From the NCBI GenBank assembly GCA_018003515.1, contig JAGNDO010000016.1:29794-93793 (forward strand): a DNA stretch of 64,000 nt, in the 5' to 3' direction. Origin of the DNA: Caldilineaceae bacterium (GTDB taxonomy: Bacteria > Chloroflexota > Anaerolineae > Caldilineales > Caldilineaceae). Position 1 is the first letter of the stretch. Every line of letters starts with the position of its first letter. The notes below the pieces were generated by a model. The model was given only the letters and a program-made list of their open reading frames with translations, did not search any database and was not told the DNA's origin. This document shows positions 1-8,745 of this stretch, in pieces. The translations under genes were made by a program, and so were the position numbers.

Positions 1-3000
1 CTGGCACAGTGACCGTGCCGGTGAAGACGGCGCTGCCACCGGCCGGCACAACCAAGGTACTCTCCTTGGCGGTCAACCAGCCGGCCGCCTCTTCTTTATA
101 GAAGTCAATGCGCCAGGTCAGGTTGACCTCTTGGCGGGCACCGACACTGGTAAAGAGATGGCGGCCACCGATAAAGAGACCGTCCAACATGCGCGCCGCC
201 GGGTTGTGGACCCACATCTCGCTGCGGTTGCCCGTGGGCCGGTTGTAGCTAAAGCGGCCAAACTCCCAGCGGTCAAGCTCCGTGCGGGGATCGTCCCAGA
301 CCAGCTCCACGGCCCCATCTGCCTGGGTGCCATAGGTTGAGGGATCGTTGATAAAGTTGACCACCCCGTTGCCGTTCTTGTCTTCCCACACATTGCCGTC
401 GCCGTTGATGTCCTGCCAGTTATAGACGCTCAGGAAGAGCCGATTGTCCCACGTGTAGTTGCCGCCCACGTCAAAATCCTCGTTGGGCATAACTTGGCGC
501 ACGATCATCAGGTCCGCATCGGCCGGTACGGCCACGTTGTACCAGGTTGGGTCCATCCCCGCCGTGGCGGTGATGGGCACAAAGAAGTTGAAAGCCTTAA
601 AGAAGTTGTCCCGGTTTTGCGCACCATAGACACTCTCCGCCGCAATCATGGCCGGGGTGATGGTGTAGTCGATGGTGGCCGTCTTGATGCGCTTGAGGGC
701 AACGGGCTGCACCGCCACGGTGACGGGCGCGGGGCCGTGGTTGTCCACGGCAAAGGACCGCTCCCACGTCTCGCCGGCATAGACCAGGTGGGCAAAGCCG
801 GGGAACTCGTCACCCCGGAAGTCGCCGGGATTCCACTCGTCATCCCCCGCCGCCATGCTGATACCGGCCAAACCCGATGCCACTGCCGTCCCCACATCCG
901 CGTTGACCGACCCGGCCCCTTGGGTAAAAATGTCATAATTCAAATCCGTGGCCGTGGATTTGAGCAGGGCCTTGGCTGTGAGAAAGTCCGGCCAAGTGTC
1001 GTGTTGGGTCTTGTAGGCTTGATAGATCAGGGCCATCACCCCAGCGGCGATGGGCGCAGAGCGGCTGGTTCCGCCCCAAGAGGACCAGGCCAGGTTGCCA
1101 TCCAACACCCCCCAGGTGGGGCCGACATAGTAGTTGATGGCCTGAGCCCCGGCCGCATACGCCCCCCCCGCCACCACATCCACCCCGGATGTGCCTCGTG
1201 CCCCCGGTCCCCGGTTGGAGAAGGGGGTGACATCGTTGCTCATGATCTGTAGGGTATTGGTGATGCTGTCCCAACCCGTGGAGCCATACTGGGTGGACGC
1301 GCCCACCCCAATGCCGCCCCACGGGCTGGGGGGAGCCGTGGTGCCATAGGCCGGCGCGCCGTTGCCCGTGGAGAAGAGGAACTGGAGATAGGGGGCCGAT
1401 TCAAGCTGAAGTTGGGTCACAACTTGGCCAGGGTAGTCCCAGCCATCGTTGTCCACCTCGCTGCTGCCATAGGAGTTGGAGGTTATCTGGATGCCGTCGG
1501 TGTCATCGTACCCAGGGCCGTCGTAAAGGCTGAAACCGGTCTGATCGATGGCATCATACCCCACCGCGGCAAACAGATAGCCGTCAAGGGTGGAGCTGGC
1601 ATAGTTCCAATAGATATTGGAGATGTCCACAAAGTCTGCGCCGGGGGCCATGCCATAGACCGCGCCGGTGGGTTTGCCCCCGCTCATCTCCGCCCCACCC
1701 AGATCGGAAAATTCTTGCAAAAAGCTGTTGCTGACCCCCTGACCCACGATGTTGGAGGCGCACTGGGTGCCGTGGCTATAGCCGCCGCCCAGGGAACCAC
1801 CGGTAAAGGCCACCAGGTTGCCCTTGCCGGGACACATAAAGGCATCTGTCCCACAGCGCGCATCCCACAGCCAATCCGCGGCAGGGGGTGGGTTTATCCC
1901 GTCGGCAATATAGTAAAGCAGACCGCCGGAGATGTCGGCCACGCCATCGCCGTTCATGTCCCGATAGGCCACCATGTTATTCTTGGTTTTTGCCAGATTG
2001 TTGACATCGGCCTTGGTCAAGGGCTTCTCGTCCCGGAAGTCATAATCCATGTCCAGATCCACATAGACCGTGTCATAGACCCCGGCCACATTGGGGTCCG
2101 TGACCAGCAGCGCTGCCTTTTCGCCCCACACATAGTCCCGCAGGTTGAGGTCAGGATGCGCGCCAGCATGGACCACGCCGCTCTTGGACATGGTGTTGCT
2201 GATCACGAAGGTGTGGGCCAACCCAAGCGTGGCGTAATCGATCAGCGGGGTAAAGTTGAAACAGGAGATGCCCACGCCACAGGCCGACACAACCGGCATG
2301 GCGCTGGTATCCGCAAAGCCTATGCCGGGTTGACCGCTGGCAATATACGAACTCCCCAGAGACTGATCCAAAGCGTAGATGAATTGGGAGAAAGGGCTAA
2401 AAACCATGGGCCAGCCGTTATATTGGCTTGCAACCGTGCTGGAATAGATGCGCTGGGTTCCCATCAGATCCGGGTGGGCAAAATCCGTGCCGTCATCCAA
2501 CACGGCCACGGCCACCCCCTCGCCCCGGAAACCCCTGGCCCAGGCCACGCTGGCCTTGTGGGGACCATCGGGCTGGACTTCAAACCAGTCCGCGGGCAGC
2601 AGCAGATCCTTGCCGTCGCCATAGGCCTGGGCCTGGCTCCAATCCGGGCTGTCGGCGCGCAGGCTTTCGGCCTGACCCCGCAGCGCCGCCCATTGTGCCG
2701 GGCCGGGGGCCGGCGCGGCGGTCACATCGTCGATGGGCATGTCCATCGGCTGCCCATCCTGCTCAACCGACAGGGGCAAGATGGCCTCCACGGCGGCTAA
2801 ATAGGCCAGCTTGATCACGTTTTGGGGGTAAATCTGGCCAAAGAACATCTGCACCTTGAACTCACCCTTGCCAAAGGCGGGACGGGCGTAGACCTTGCCG
2901 TCCACAAAATAGGCCGAGAGATCCGGAACCGTCTCCTTGGCGGACGGGTTGGCCTGGACACGCAGGGCCACCTGCACCAGGATGGGTTCCTGGACCGCGG

Positions 3001-3325
3001 TGGCTTGCATACCATCCACAGCCGGGAGGGCCGGGGCGGCGCTTTGGGCCACCGTGCGCAGACCCGGATGCAGCTTGGCCAGAGCCTGGGCCGCCGTCAC
3101 CCCCGGCTGGGCACTCTGCGGTGACTTCTGCGCAGTCTTGGCGGCCAGATCCTGGGCCGTGTGGATGTCGCCGTCGAATTGGCCGTAAACCTCAGCCGCA
3201 CTCTTGGCAGTTGGGTCAACGGTTGGCGGCAGCGACTGGGCCAGCAGCCCCGTGGGCATGAGGGAGATCAACAGGGCGGCGATGAGGACGATGTTGATCC
3301 AACGCCGGTTGATGGATTGACTCAT
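1..3325 (-). CDS. Secreted S8 (subtilisin-family) serine protease, 3' end outside window
   Basis: My reverse-strand translation from the ATG at 3325 is open to the window edge (about 1108 codons), so the C-terminus is missing. AAGGAG lies about 9 bases before the start. Residues 1-30 form a Sec signal peptide (MSQSINRRWI then a hydrophobic run to LLAQ). The catalytic triad is visible: Asp in AVLDDGTD (about residue 277), His in GGGYSHGTQCAS (about 519) and Ser in WGGTSRSAP (about 755). The Asp-His distance of about 240 residues is much longer than in ordinary subtilisins; the insert carries a calcium-loop-like DMNGDGVADI. The region after the Ser looks like beta-sandwich repeats, also with an INGDGN loop. 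It is predicted to be an extracellular peptidase. It follows a second S8 protease on the same strand, separated by a strong hairpin, so the two are probably transcribed separately. Confidence 0.9.
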   Translation of the reverse strand, partial: MSQSINRRWINIVLIAALLISLMPTGLLAQSLPPTVDPTAKSAAEVYGQFDGDIHTAQDLAAKTAQKSPQSAQPGVTAAQALAKLHPGLRTVAQSAAPALPAVDGMQATAVQEPILVQVALRVQANPSAKETVPDLSAYFVDGKVYARPAFGKGEFKVQMFFGQIYPQNVIKLAYLAAVEAILPLSVEQDGQPMDMPIDDVTAAPAPGPAQWAALRGQAESLRADSPDWSQAQAYGDGKDLLLPADWFEVQPDGPHKASVAWARGFRGEGVAVAVLDDGTDFAHPDLMGTQRIYSSTVASQYNGWPMVFSPFSQFIYALDQSLGSSYIASGQPGIGFADTSAMPVVSACGVGISCFNFTPLIDYATLGLAHTFVISNTMSKSGVVHAGAHPDLNLRDYVWGEKAALLVTDPNVAGVYDTVYVDLDMDYDFRDEKPLTKADVNNLAKTKNNMVAYRDMNGDGVADISGGLLYYIADGINPPPAADWLWDARCGTDAFMCPGKGNLVAFTGGSLGGGYSHGTQCASNIVGQGVSNSFLQEFSDLGGAEMSGGKPTGAVYGMAPGADFVDISNIYWNYASSTLDGYLFAAVGYDAIDQTGFSLYDGPGYDDTDGIQITSNSYGSSEVDNDGWDYPGQVVTQLQLESAPYLQFLFSTGNGAPAYGTTAPPSPWGGIGVGASTQYGSTGWDSITNTLQIMSNDVTPFSNRGPGARGTSGVDVVAGGAYAAGAQAINYYVGPTWGVLDGNLAWSSWGGTSRSAPIAAGVMALIYQAYKTQHDTWPDFLTAKALLKSTATDLNYDIFTQGAGSVNADVGTAVASGLAGISMAAGDDEWNPGDFRGDEFPGFAHLVYAGETWERSFAVDNHGPAPVTVAVQPVALKRIKTATIDYTITPAMIAAESVYGAQNRDNFFKAFNFFVPITATAGMDPTWYNVAVPADADLMIVRQVMPNEDFDVGGNYTWDNRLFLSVYNWQDINGDGNVWEDKNGNGVVNFINDPSTYGTQADGAVELVWDDPRTELDRWEFGRFSYNRPTGNRSEMWVHNPAARMLDGLFIGGRHLFTSVGARQEVNLTWRIDFYKEEAAGWLTAKESTLVVPAGGSAVFTGTVTVP

Positions 3326-3438
3326 TGGCTATATGCTCCTTGACTGAAGAGTGGGGTGTGCCAGCAGGGGGTAAAGAAGTCAGACAAACATGGGCTGTCC
3401 TCCCCAAGTATAGCGCATCTTGGGAGACCATCCAATGA

Positions 3439-3479
3439 AACCACAACGCCCACACGGAGTCCGTGTGGGCGTTGTGGTT
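3439..3479 (-). terminator. Perfect 20-bp hairpin between the two proteases
   Basis: The arms at 3439-3458 and 3460-3479 are exact reverse complements with a single-base loop. On the minus strand the stem is followed by TTTCATT. The position, between the stop of the 3519-7391 protease and the start of the next one, suits an intrinsic terminator. The short U-run makes strength uncertain. Confidence 0.7.
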
Positions 3480-3518
3480 GATTCTAGTTAGCGCAGGGGC
3501 CTGCGCGCTTGCCTTGTG

Positions 3519-6500
3519 CTAGTTTTTAACGATACCCGGCAGGTACAGTCGATACTCTGGCTTTGTCGGACAACCGGTCACACTCACAACCTGGCTGGAG
3601 ACAACCACGTTGCCCCAGTTATTGGTGGCTTCCACCCGCACAGTGTAGTCACCGCAGGCCGCATAGGCGTGGCCGGCCGTTCGGCTGGCAAGGGGTCCGA
3701 GGATGGGGCTGCCATCACCAAAGCTCCAGCGATAGCGGATGCCGTTGGTGATGTTGGCCTGGAACATGGTCATGGGGCTGCTATTGCCGGCCGGGGTCAC
3801 GTTGCTGATCACCACGGTCGGTTCATTCATTGCCCAGGTCATGAAGGCACCGATCAAACCGCTGCGGCTGACGGTACTCTTGCTGTCGTTCACACCCTCC
3901 AGACCGAAGCTGGTGTAGATGCTGCGGCCCTTGTAGGCCGTGCCCGGATTCTCCAGGGAGGGCTGATCCCGATGGGCCATAGCTACGACCCCCTGATCCA
4001 TGTTGCTGGCGCTGGGGTAGGTGAACAGAGGCACATAGCCCGGGGCCAACAGCGCCGGATTCTCGGCCCGAGAGTCGGGCAAGTGATAGAGCTCATCCAC
4101 ATAGGCCTGGTTGCCTGCACCATCGGGTACCTTGACCGTGGTCAGGCTGGTCTGGCCCCGAACTTCGCCGCCGGGATAGTCACTGGTGTGGACGTTGATG
4201 TACGCCCCACCGCTGGCGATGGTGGCCAGGTTGGGGGAGATCACCACACTGCCGGTGAAGGTCAGGGTGTTCGTGACGTAGGTGGGGGTGCCGAACAGGG
4301 GATACAACACAGTACCATTCACACCCGCCGTGCCCGTGTGGATGTGGGCAGCGGTGACGGTCACCGGGTTGGTCACATTCACGGTCACAGAGAAGTTTAG
4401 GTTGCCTGTGGAGATAGTATAGTCCAGGCTGGCCGTGCCGCTCATGGCTGTGGTATTCGTGGGCACTTCGTTGCTGCCCAGCAGGGCGACCATCCCGGTC
4501 ATCTTGTCACTGTTGATCAACACAGCGCTCAGATCCAGGGAGACCCCGGCCAGAGCTGTCGGTGCCGCGCCATGGGAAACGATGGGCTGGGTGGGCAGGG
4601 CATTGTTGGAGACGCTGTCCCGCAGATAGTTACCACCCAAAACAACACCGTAGAAGAAGGAACCGTTGTCTTTGACAGCAGAAGCCAGCACAGCGGGCAG
4701 ATCCTGGCCCATGGCGATCACGATGCCACCTTGATTGGCGTACTCGGTCAGACGGTCCTGATCCCGAAGCGTCAGCGGAGTGGGAACCGTGAAGGTGCCG
4801 TTGGGTCGATAGTTGTCACCTGTAAAGTAGATAACAGCCTTATATTGGGTAAGCAAGGCCGTATCCGGAATGAAGTTGGCAACCGCACCGGCGCTTGCAT
4901 CGGTGTTCAGATAGTCATAGGTGAACCCAGCTGCGGTCACAGCATTGGCGTAGTAGGATGCGTAGTTGGGATGACCCAAGGAAGAGCTGCCATCATTGTC
5001 GATGATCAGCACATTGGCTGTGCCGCTCAGACCCGGCACCACACGACCCCACACAGGCATGTGGGCGTGGTGACTGCTGCCTGTCATGACAATGTAGCCC
5101 TGGTTATGACCAAGCCCCATGCTGGCTGCCGAGTCCAGGGTCACTTGCACCTGGGTGGAAGCGCCGGGGGCCAGGGTCACCACCGCCGGGGAGACCGAGA
5201 CGCCAGCCATCACCGTGGTGGTCACAAAGCCACCGCCGGTGTAGAGGGTACTCAGGGTGTAGGTCTCGGTGGCGCTGGCCACGCTGGTGATAGTCACCAT
5301 CACGGACTTGGTGCTGCCCGTCACCACCGAGCCGAAGCTGACGCTGGGGGGAGCCAACAACACACCCGGATCCAGCACGTTGGTCAGATCGATGCGACCG
5401 GCACCCATGTCCAAAGGCTGGGCAGGCGTACCGCTCTGGTTGAAGATGTCCATGTACTTGGAGGTAGACATCAAGGCGGACTTGATGGCGGCGTTGGACC
5501 AGGTGGGGTAGACCTGACGGATCAGGGCTGCCGAACCGGCCACATGGGGCGACGCCATCGAGGTACCACTGGCCTGGCCAAAGCCCAGATGACGCACCTC
5601 ACCCGTGCCCGGACCGTAGCCCTGGGACATGATGTTGACACCCGGCGCAGCGACATCTGGCTTCAACACCTCGCCCACACCGGGGCCACGGCTGCTAAAG
5701 CTGGCGATCAGATCCGGGGTGTTGCCAGCCTGGAAGGCAGAGTTGTCCAAGGTCACGCTAGCGGCAGCACCCTTTTGGGCACGCCACGCCAACAGGCCTT
5801 GACCATTGGTCTGACCGATGAAAATGGACGGGATGGTAACCTGGGCGGCGAAGTCACCAGGAGCCATATTGATCAGACCGTCGCCGGCATTGTTATAGAT
5901 GACGGCAAAGGTCGCCCCAGCCTGCTGGGCGTTGTAGACTTTGAGCGAGAAATTACAAACCCCACGGCTGATCGCCGCTGCGCCGCCGGCGAAAGGCGTG
6001 CCGGTGAAAGGCACACAGCCATTCGTATTGGCTGGCTCCACCGCAGCGGCTGTGGTGTACGTATAGGTAGCTATCTGACCGATCGGAATCGCATTACCAA
6101 ACTGAGCCGTACCGTAGGGCATGTTCTTCAGCGTATCAGAGACCGGAGTCGGGGCCGAAACGCTGAATCGACCGGAGGCAAAGGTGCCGCTGGTGGTGCT
6201 GGCGGCTACGTTAATGTACTCGGCAGAGGGATGGTCTCCCGTGCCGTAGTTAGGACCGGCATTGCCATTGGACATGGAAACAAAGACCCCAGCCCGATAG
6301 GCGTTGAGCAGGGCCGTGTCCAGGGGATCAAAGACCCCGCCCACACTGCCAGGACCACCGCCCCAGGAGTTATTAAGCACATCAGCGTCGTCCCGTACGA
6401 TGTCTTCCAAGGCAGCGATACCTTCGGCATTGTAGAAGGAGCCGTTGTTGGTGACGCTGTTGTAGAAGACCCGGTAGCTCATGATCCAGGCACCGGGGGC

Positions 6501-7391
6501 CACACCGCTCATCTTGTCGATGGTAGCACCCAGGTAGTCCACGTTGGTGACCACATTACCCACAATCGATCCCGACGTGTGTACACCGTGCGAGGTGCCC
6601 TGGGTACCTGGCCACGGATTCTCATCCCCGGCAGACGGCGGATCCCAGGAGCGGAAGTAGGCTCGGGAAACGATGATCTTGCCATTGTTATTGGATGTCA
6701 GGCCATAGCCGTTGACCGGATAACCGGCCGGATAGTTCCAGCCCGTGCCGCTAAACATGGCCGCATCCTTGTGGACGCCACCATCCATGCTGGCAACCTT
6801 CACACCCTTGCCGCCCATCTCCTGGCCGCCGACCACGTTCCAAACAGCCGGCGCGTTGATCAGCTGGGTGCTGGTGTACATCATGGGGGAGCGGGCATAG
6901 TCGGCATGGACGGCCTTGACGCCGGGCAGACTCAACAAGGCTATCGTGGCCGCCTTGGTGTCCATGCTGCCGGGGTCAACCGCCATGCCATTAAAGGTGA
7001 TCTGGTATTGGTTGGCCTCGGCCTGCCCCAGCTCGTTGATAAAGCTGCTGACCTGGGCACCGGGCACATTGGCCTGCATGGTGTTGATAAAGGCCTGCTG
7101 CTCACTCTGCAACTGGGCCACATAGGACTGGGCGGCCGGCGAGTTCACATCCAGCCTGCCGCCGGCCGATTGAGCCGACAATTCACTTTGGGCCCAAATC
7201 GCCAAAGGCGCAGAGTCCAGCTCAACAATCAACCGATGGGACGCGGCAGGCACCTGGGTATCTGATGCCTCGCCCATATAGGTGGGGGCCGGCGTGGCCG
7301 CAAAGGCCATGGGAACAAACAGAATCCCGACCAACAAAGCCAGGGTAGCCGCAGCAAAAAGCGCTGTCAGCCGTTTCTTTACATAGGACAT
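3519..7391 (-). CDS. Secreted multidomain S8 protease with PA, CHRD and PKD domains
   Basis: A 1290-residue protein starting at the ATG at 7391 (MSYVKKRLTA), chosen because AAAGGAG sits 6-8 bases upstream and a signal peptide follows directly; the frame stays open further upstream but without those signals. Domains in order: signal peptide 1-31; I9-type propeptide about 50-165; S8 catalytic domain with Asp203 (SMDGGVH), His268 (SHGVHTSG), oxyanion Asn in LNNSWGGG and Ser611 (SGTSMASPHVAG); a PA insert about 455-545; Fn3-like region; a CHRD-like domain (AAHIHTGTAGVNG ... YPGGEVRGQTS); and a PKD domain (YRWSFGDGSP). It ends in EYRLYLPGIVKN. Predicted to be extracellular and involved in protein degradation. 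Similar YLP-type tails occur on secreted Chloroflexota proteins (from memory), but their role is not established. Confidence 0.93.
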   Translation of the reverse strand: MSYVKKRLTALFAAATLALLVGILFVPMAFAATPAPTYMGEASDTQVPAASHRLIVELDSAPLAIWAQSELSAQSAGGRLDVNSPAAQSYVAQLQSEQQAFINTMQANVPGAQVSSFINELGQAEANQYQITFNGMAVDPGSMDTKAATIALLSLPGVKAVHADYARSPMMYTSTQLINAPAVWNVVGGQEMGGKGVKVASMDGGVHKDAAMFSGTGWNYPAGYPVNGYGLTSNNNGKIIVSRAYFRSWDPPSAGDENPWPGTQGTSHGVHTSGSIVGNVVTNVDYLGATIDKMSGVAPGAWIMSYRVFYNSVTNNGSFYNAEGIAALEDIVRDDADVLNNSWGGGPGSVGGVFDPLDTALLNAYRAGVFVSMSNGNAGPNYGTGDHPSAEYINVAASTTSGTFASGRFSVSAPTPVSDTLKNMPYGTAQFGNAIPIGQIATYTYTTAAAVEPANTNGCVPFTGTPFAGGAAAISRGVCNFSLKVYNAQQAGATFAVIYNNAGDGLINMAPGDFAAQVTIPSIFIGQTNGQGLLAWRAQKGAAASVTLDNSAFQAGNTPDLIASFSSRGPGVGEVLKPDVAAPGVNIMSQGYGPGTGEVRHLGFGQASGTSMASPHVAGSAALIRQVYPTWSNAAIKSALMSTSKYMDIFNQSGTPAQPLDMGAGRIDLTNVLDPGVLLAPPSVSFGSVVTGSTKSVMVTITSVASATETYTLSTLYTGGGFVTTTVMAGVSVSPAVVTLAPGASTQVQVTLDSAASMGLGHNQGYIVMTGSSHHAHMPVWGRVVPGLSGTANVLIIDNDGSSSLGHPNYASYYANAVTAAGFTYDYLNTDASAGAVANFIPDTALLTQYKAVIYFTGDNYRPNGTFTVPTPLTLRDQDRLTEYANQGGIVIAMGQDLPAVLASAVKDNGSFFYGVVLGGNYLRDSVSNNALPTQPIVSHGAAPTALAGVSLDLSAVLINSDKMTGMVALLGSNEVPTNTTAMSGTASLDYTISTGNLNFSVTVNVTNPVTVTAAHIHTGTAGVNGTVLYPLFGTPTYVTNTLTFTGSVVISPNLATIASGGAYINVHTSDYPGGEVRGQTSLTTVKVPDGAGNQAYVDELYHLPDSRAENPALLAPGYVPLFTYPSASNMDQGVVAMAHRDQPSLENPGTAYKGRSIYTSFGLEGVNDSKSTVSRSGLIGAFMTWAMNEPTVVISNVTPAGNSSPMTMFQANITNGIRYRWSFGDGSPILGPLASRTAGHAYAACGDYTVRVEATNNWGNVVVSSQVVSVTGCPTKPEYRLYLPGIVKN

Positions 7392-7903
7392 ATATTTCTC
7401 CTTTGAAAAACGGGTGGAAAGAGAGAACAGAAAACGATGGACAGATGACCATAGTCTATCTTGAAACCTAAAATCCCTACATGTAAGGCTTTTGAAGAAA
7501 ACTGAATTGCAGAACGTCTTGAGGTGAAAGCGAGTGGGGATCAAGATAGACTAAGAGCCTATTGACATACTGAAGCGGTCAAGCAAAAAAATTATCCACG
7601 ATTTTTGTTATTTACGCAAAATTCCGCAGACAAGTGAAAAAATTACGTAGCCTGTTTACGACAAACAGCCATTCTCAAATCGCCTTCAAACTGCCGAGAG
7701 CGCTGAGAATTTGCAGAGATTCACCGAGAAAGGGTCTTGTTTTTCTCAGCGAGTCCTCAGCGTTCTTGGCGGCTCTACTGGATTTTAAGGGGTAAACGTC
7801 CCCGGCACTCGCCACAACTGGTTTCATGTTCGAGACTTCTGGTGGCGAGTGCCGGGGACGTGGCTTGACCCTCTGAGATCCCAAAGAACCGCAAAGTCAT
7901 CAC
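7392..7903. other. Non-coding spacer with two inverted repeats
   Basis: No convincing gene. A 13-bp inverted repeat (TAGTCTATCTTGA at 7452-7464 and its complement at 7541-7553) flanks 76 bases. Around 7690-7770 there is a filler stretch of the type 'ctgagaa...ttctcagcg' that recurs in other spacers of the window. The 7796-7861 hairpin is listed separately. Confidence 0.6.
7796..7861. repeat. 20-bp perfect inverted repeat
   Basis: The arms at 7796-7815 and 7842-7861 (ACGTCCCCGGCACTCGCCAC and its complement) enclose 26 bases. Related fragments occur at about 28386 (CCCCGGCGCTCGCCACGATT) and 46325 (GTCCCCGGCACGTCGCC), so it is a dispersed spacer motif rather than a gene-specific site. Confidence 0.8.
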
Positions 7904-7932
7904 TTGACAACTCAATTAATCTGAATTATAAT
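7904..7932 (+). promoter_or_regulatory. Consensus sigma-70 promoter for the DtxR gene, likely leaderless
   Basis: TTGACA at 7904-7909 and TATAAT at 7927-7932 match both hexamers exactly, with the ideal 17-bp spacing. The ATG at 7940 is only seven bases after the -10 box, so transcription should begin at or next to the start codon. No Shine-Dalgarno sequence is visible. A 10-bp palindrome AATTATAATT (7924-7933) overlaps the -10 box and could be part of an autoregulatory operator. Confidence 0.8.
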
Positions 7933-7939
7933 TTTAGCC

Positions 7940-8617
7940 ATGACTAAAAAAGAGTTTATCCTCACCTCATCCCACGAAGATTACCTCAAGACCATCTACA
8001 CCCTGCAACGCCAGGGGCAGGAGGTCAGCAACTCCGCGCTGGCCCGCAGCATGAGTGTGGCCCCGGCGTCGGCCACCAACATGGTCAAGAAGTTGGCCGA
8101 TCTGAACCTGGTCACCTATGAACCCTATCAGGGCGTACTGCTCTCCGAGGCTGGGCGGCGGGTGGCCTTGGAGGTGCTGCGCCATCACCGGCTGTTGGAG
8201 CTCTTTCTGCATCAGGCCCTGGACATGCCCTGGGATCAGGTCCACGCCGAGGCCGAGCGGTTGGAGCATGTGATCAGCGAGACCCTGGAGGACGCCATCG
8301 CCGCGGCCCTGGGCCATCCCACGGTGGACCCCCACGGGGATCCCATCCCCAGCAAGGATCTGGTGATCCAGCCCACGGCCGGCGTGCCCCTCAGCCAGGC
8401 CCCGGTGGGTGTCCCCCTCTGTTTGGTGCGGGTGATGACCCAAGATGCCGAGCGGCTCTGCTATTTGGGTGCCCTGGGCCTCTATCCCAACACCCAGGTA
8501 ATTGTTGACGAGAAGGCCCCCTTCGACGGCCCCCTGCTCATCGCCGTGGCGGGCAACCACCATGCCCTGTCGGTGGAGATGGCGGAGATGTTGATTGTGC
8601 AGGTTGTCGGGGAGTAG
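7940..8617 (+). CDS. DtxR/MntR-family metal-dependent repressor
   Basis: 225 residues, the normal length for a three-domain DtxR protein. Residues 1-75 form a winged helix-turn-helix (SNSALARSMSVAPASATNMV). About 76-140 is the metal-binding and dimerisation domain, with candidate ligands in VLRHHRLLELF and HAEAERLEHVI and the family phrase DPHGDPIP. About 150-225 is an SH3-like FeoA-type domain. The protein should bind DNA when loaded with Fe(II) or Mn(II). It is the first gene of a ferrous-iron uptake locus, so iron control of the following genes is the simplest role. The start is fixed by the consensus promoter immediately upstream. Whether the metal is iron or manganese cannot be told from the sequence. 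Confidence 0.9.
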   Translation: MTKKEFILTSSHEDYLKTIYTLQRQGQEVSNSALARSMSVAPASATNMVKKLADLNLVTYEPYQGVLLSEAGRRVALEVLRHHRLLELFLHQALDMPWDQVHAEAERLEHVISETLEDAIAAALGHPTVDPHGDPIPSKDLVIQPTAGVPLSQAPVGVPLCLVRVMTQDAERLCYLGALGLYPNTQVIVDEKAPFDGPLLIAVAGNHHALSVEMAEMLIVQVVGE

Positions 8618-8722
8618 GGGATTGGGGATTGGGGATTGGGGATTGGGCGTCGAGAGGGGATTGTGAGCAATCATCCCAAATCCCAAATCCCAAATCCCTA
8701 CTCCCCAATCCCCAATCCCCAC
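8618..8722. repeat. GGGGATT-type tandem/inverted filler repeat
   Basis: Copies of GGGATTG on the plus strand are followed, after a short centre, by the complementary CAATCCC copies, so the transcript can fold into a long hairpin. The same repeat style fills many spacers in this window. It separates the two regulator genes. Confidence 0.75.
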
Positions 8723-8745
8723 AAAAAAGACGAAAGGAACGAACC

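Noticed and set aside
3326..3518. Possible small gene upstream of the first protease
   Set aside because: The region is mainly the 3439-3479 hairpin and the protease leader; no frame has a ribosome site.
4572..7265. An 897-codon open frame on the plus strand, and a similar 462-codon one at 1412-2800
   Set aside because: Both are antisense to proteases with clear catalytic motifs; the translations are low-complexity Gly/His/Arg-rich shadows of GC-rich codons.
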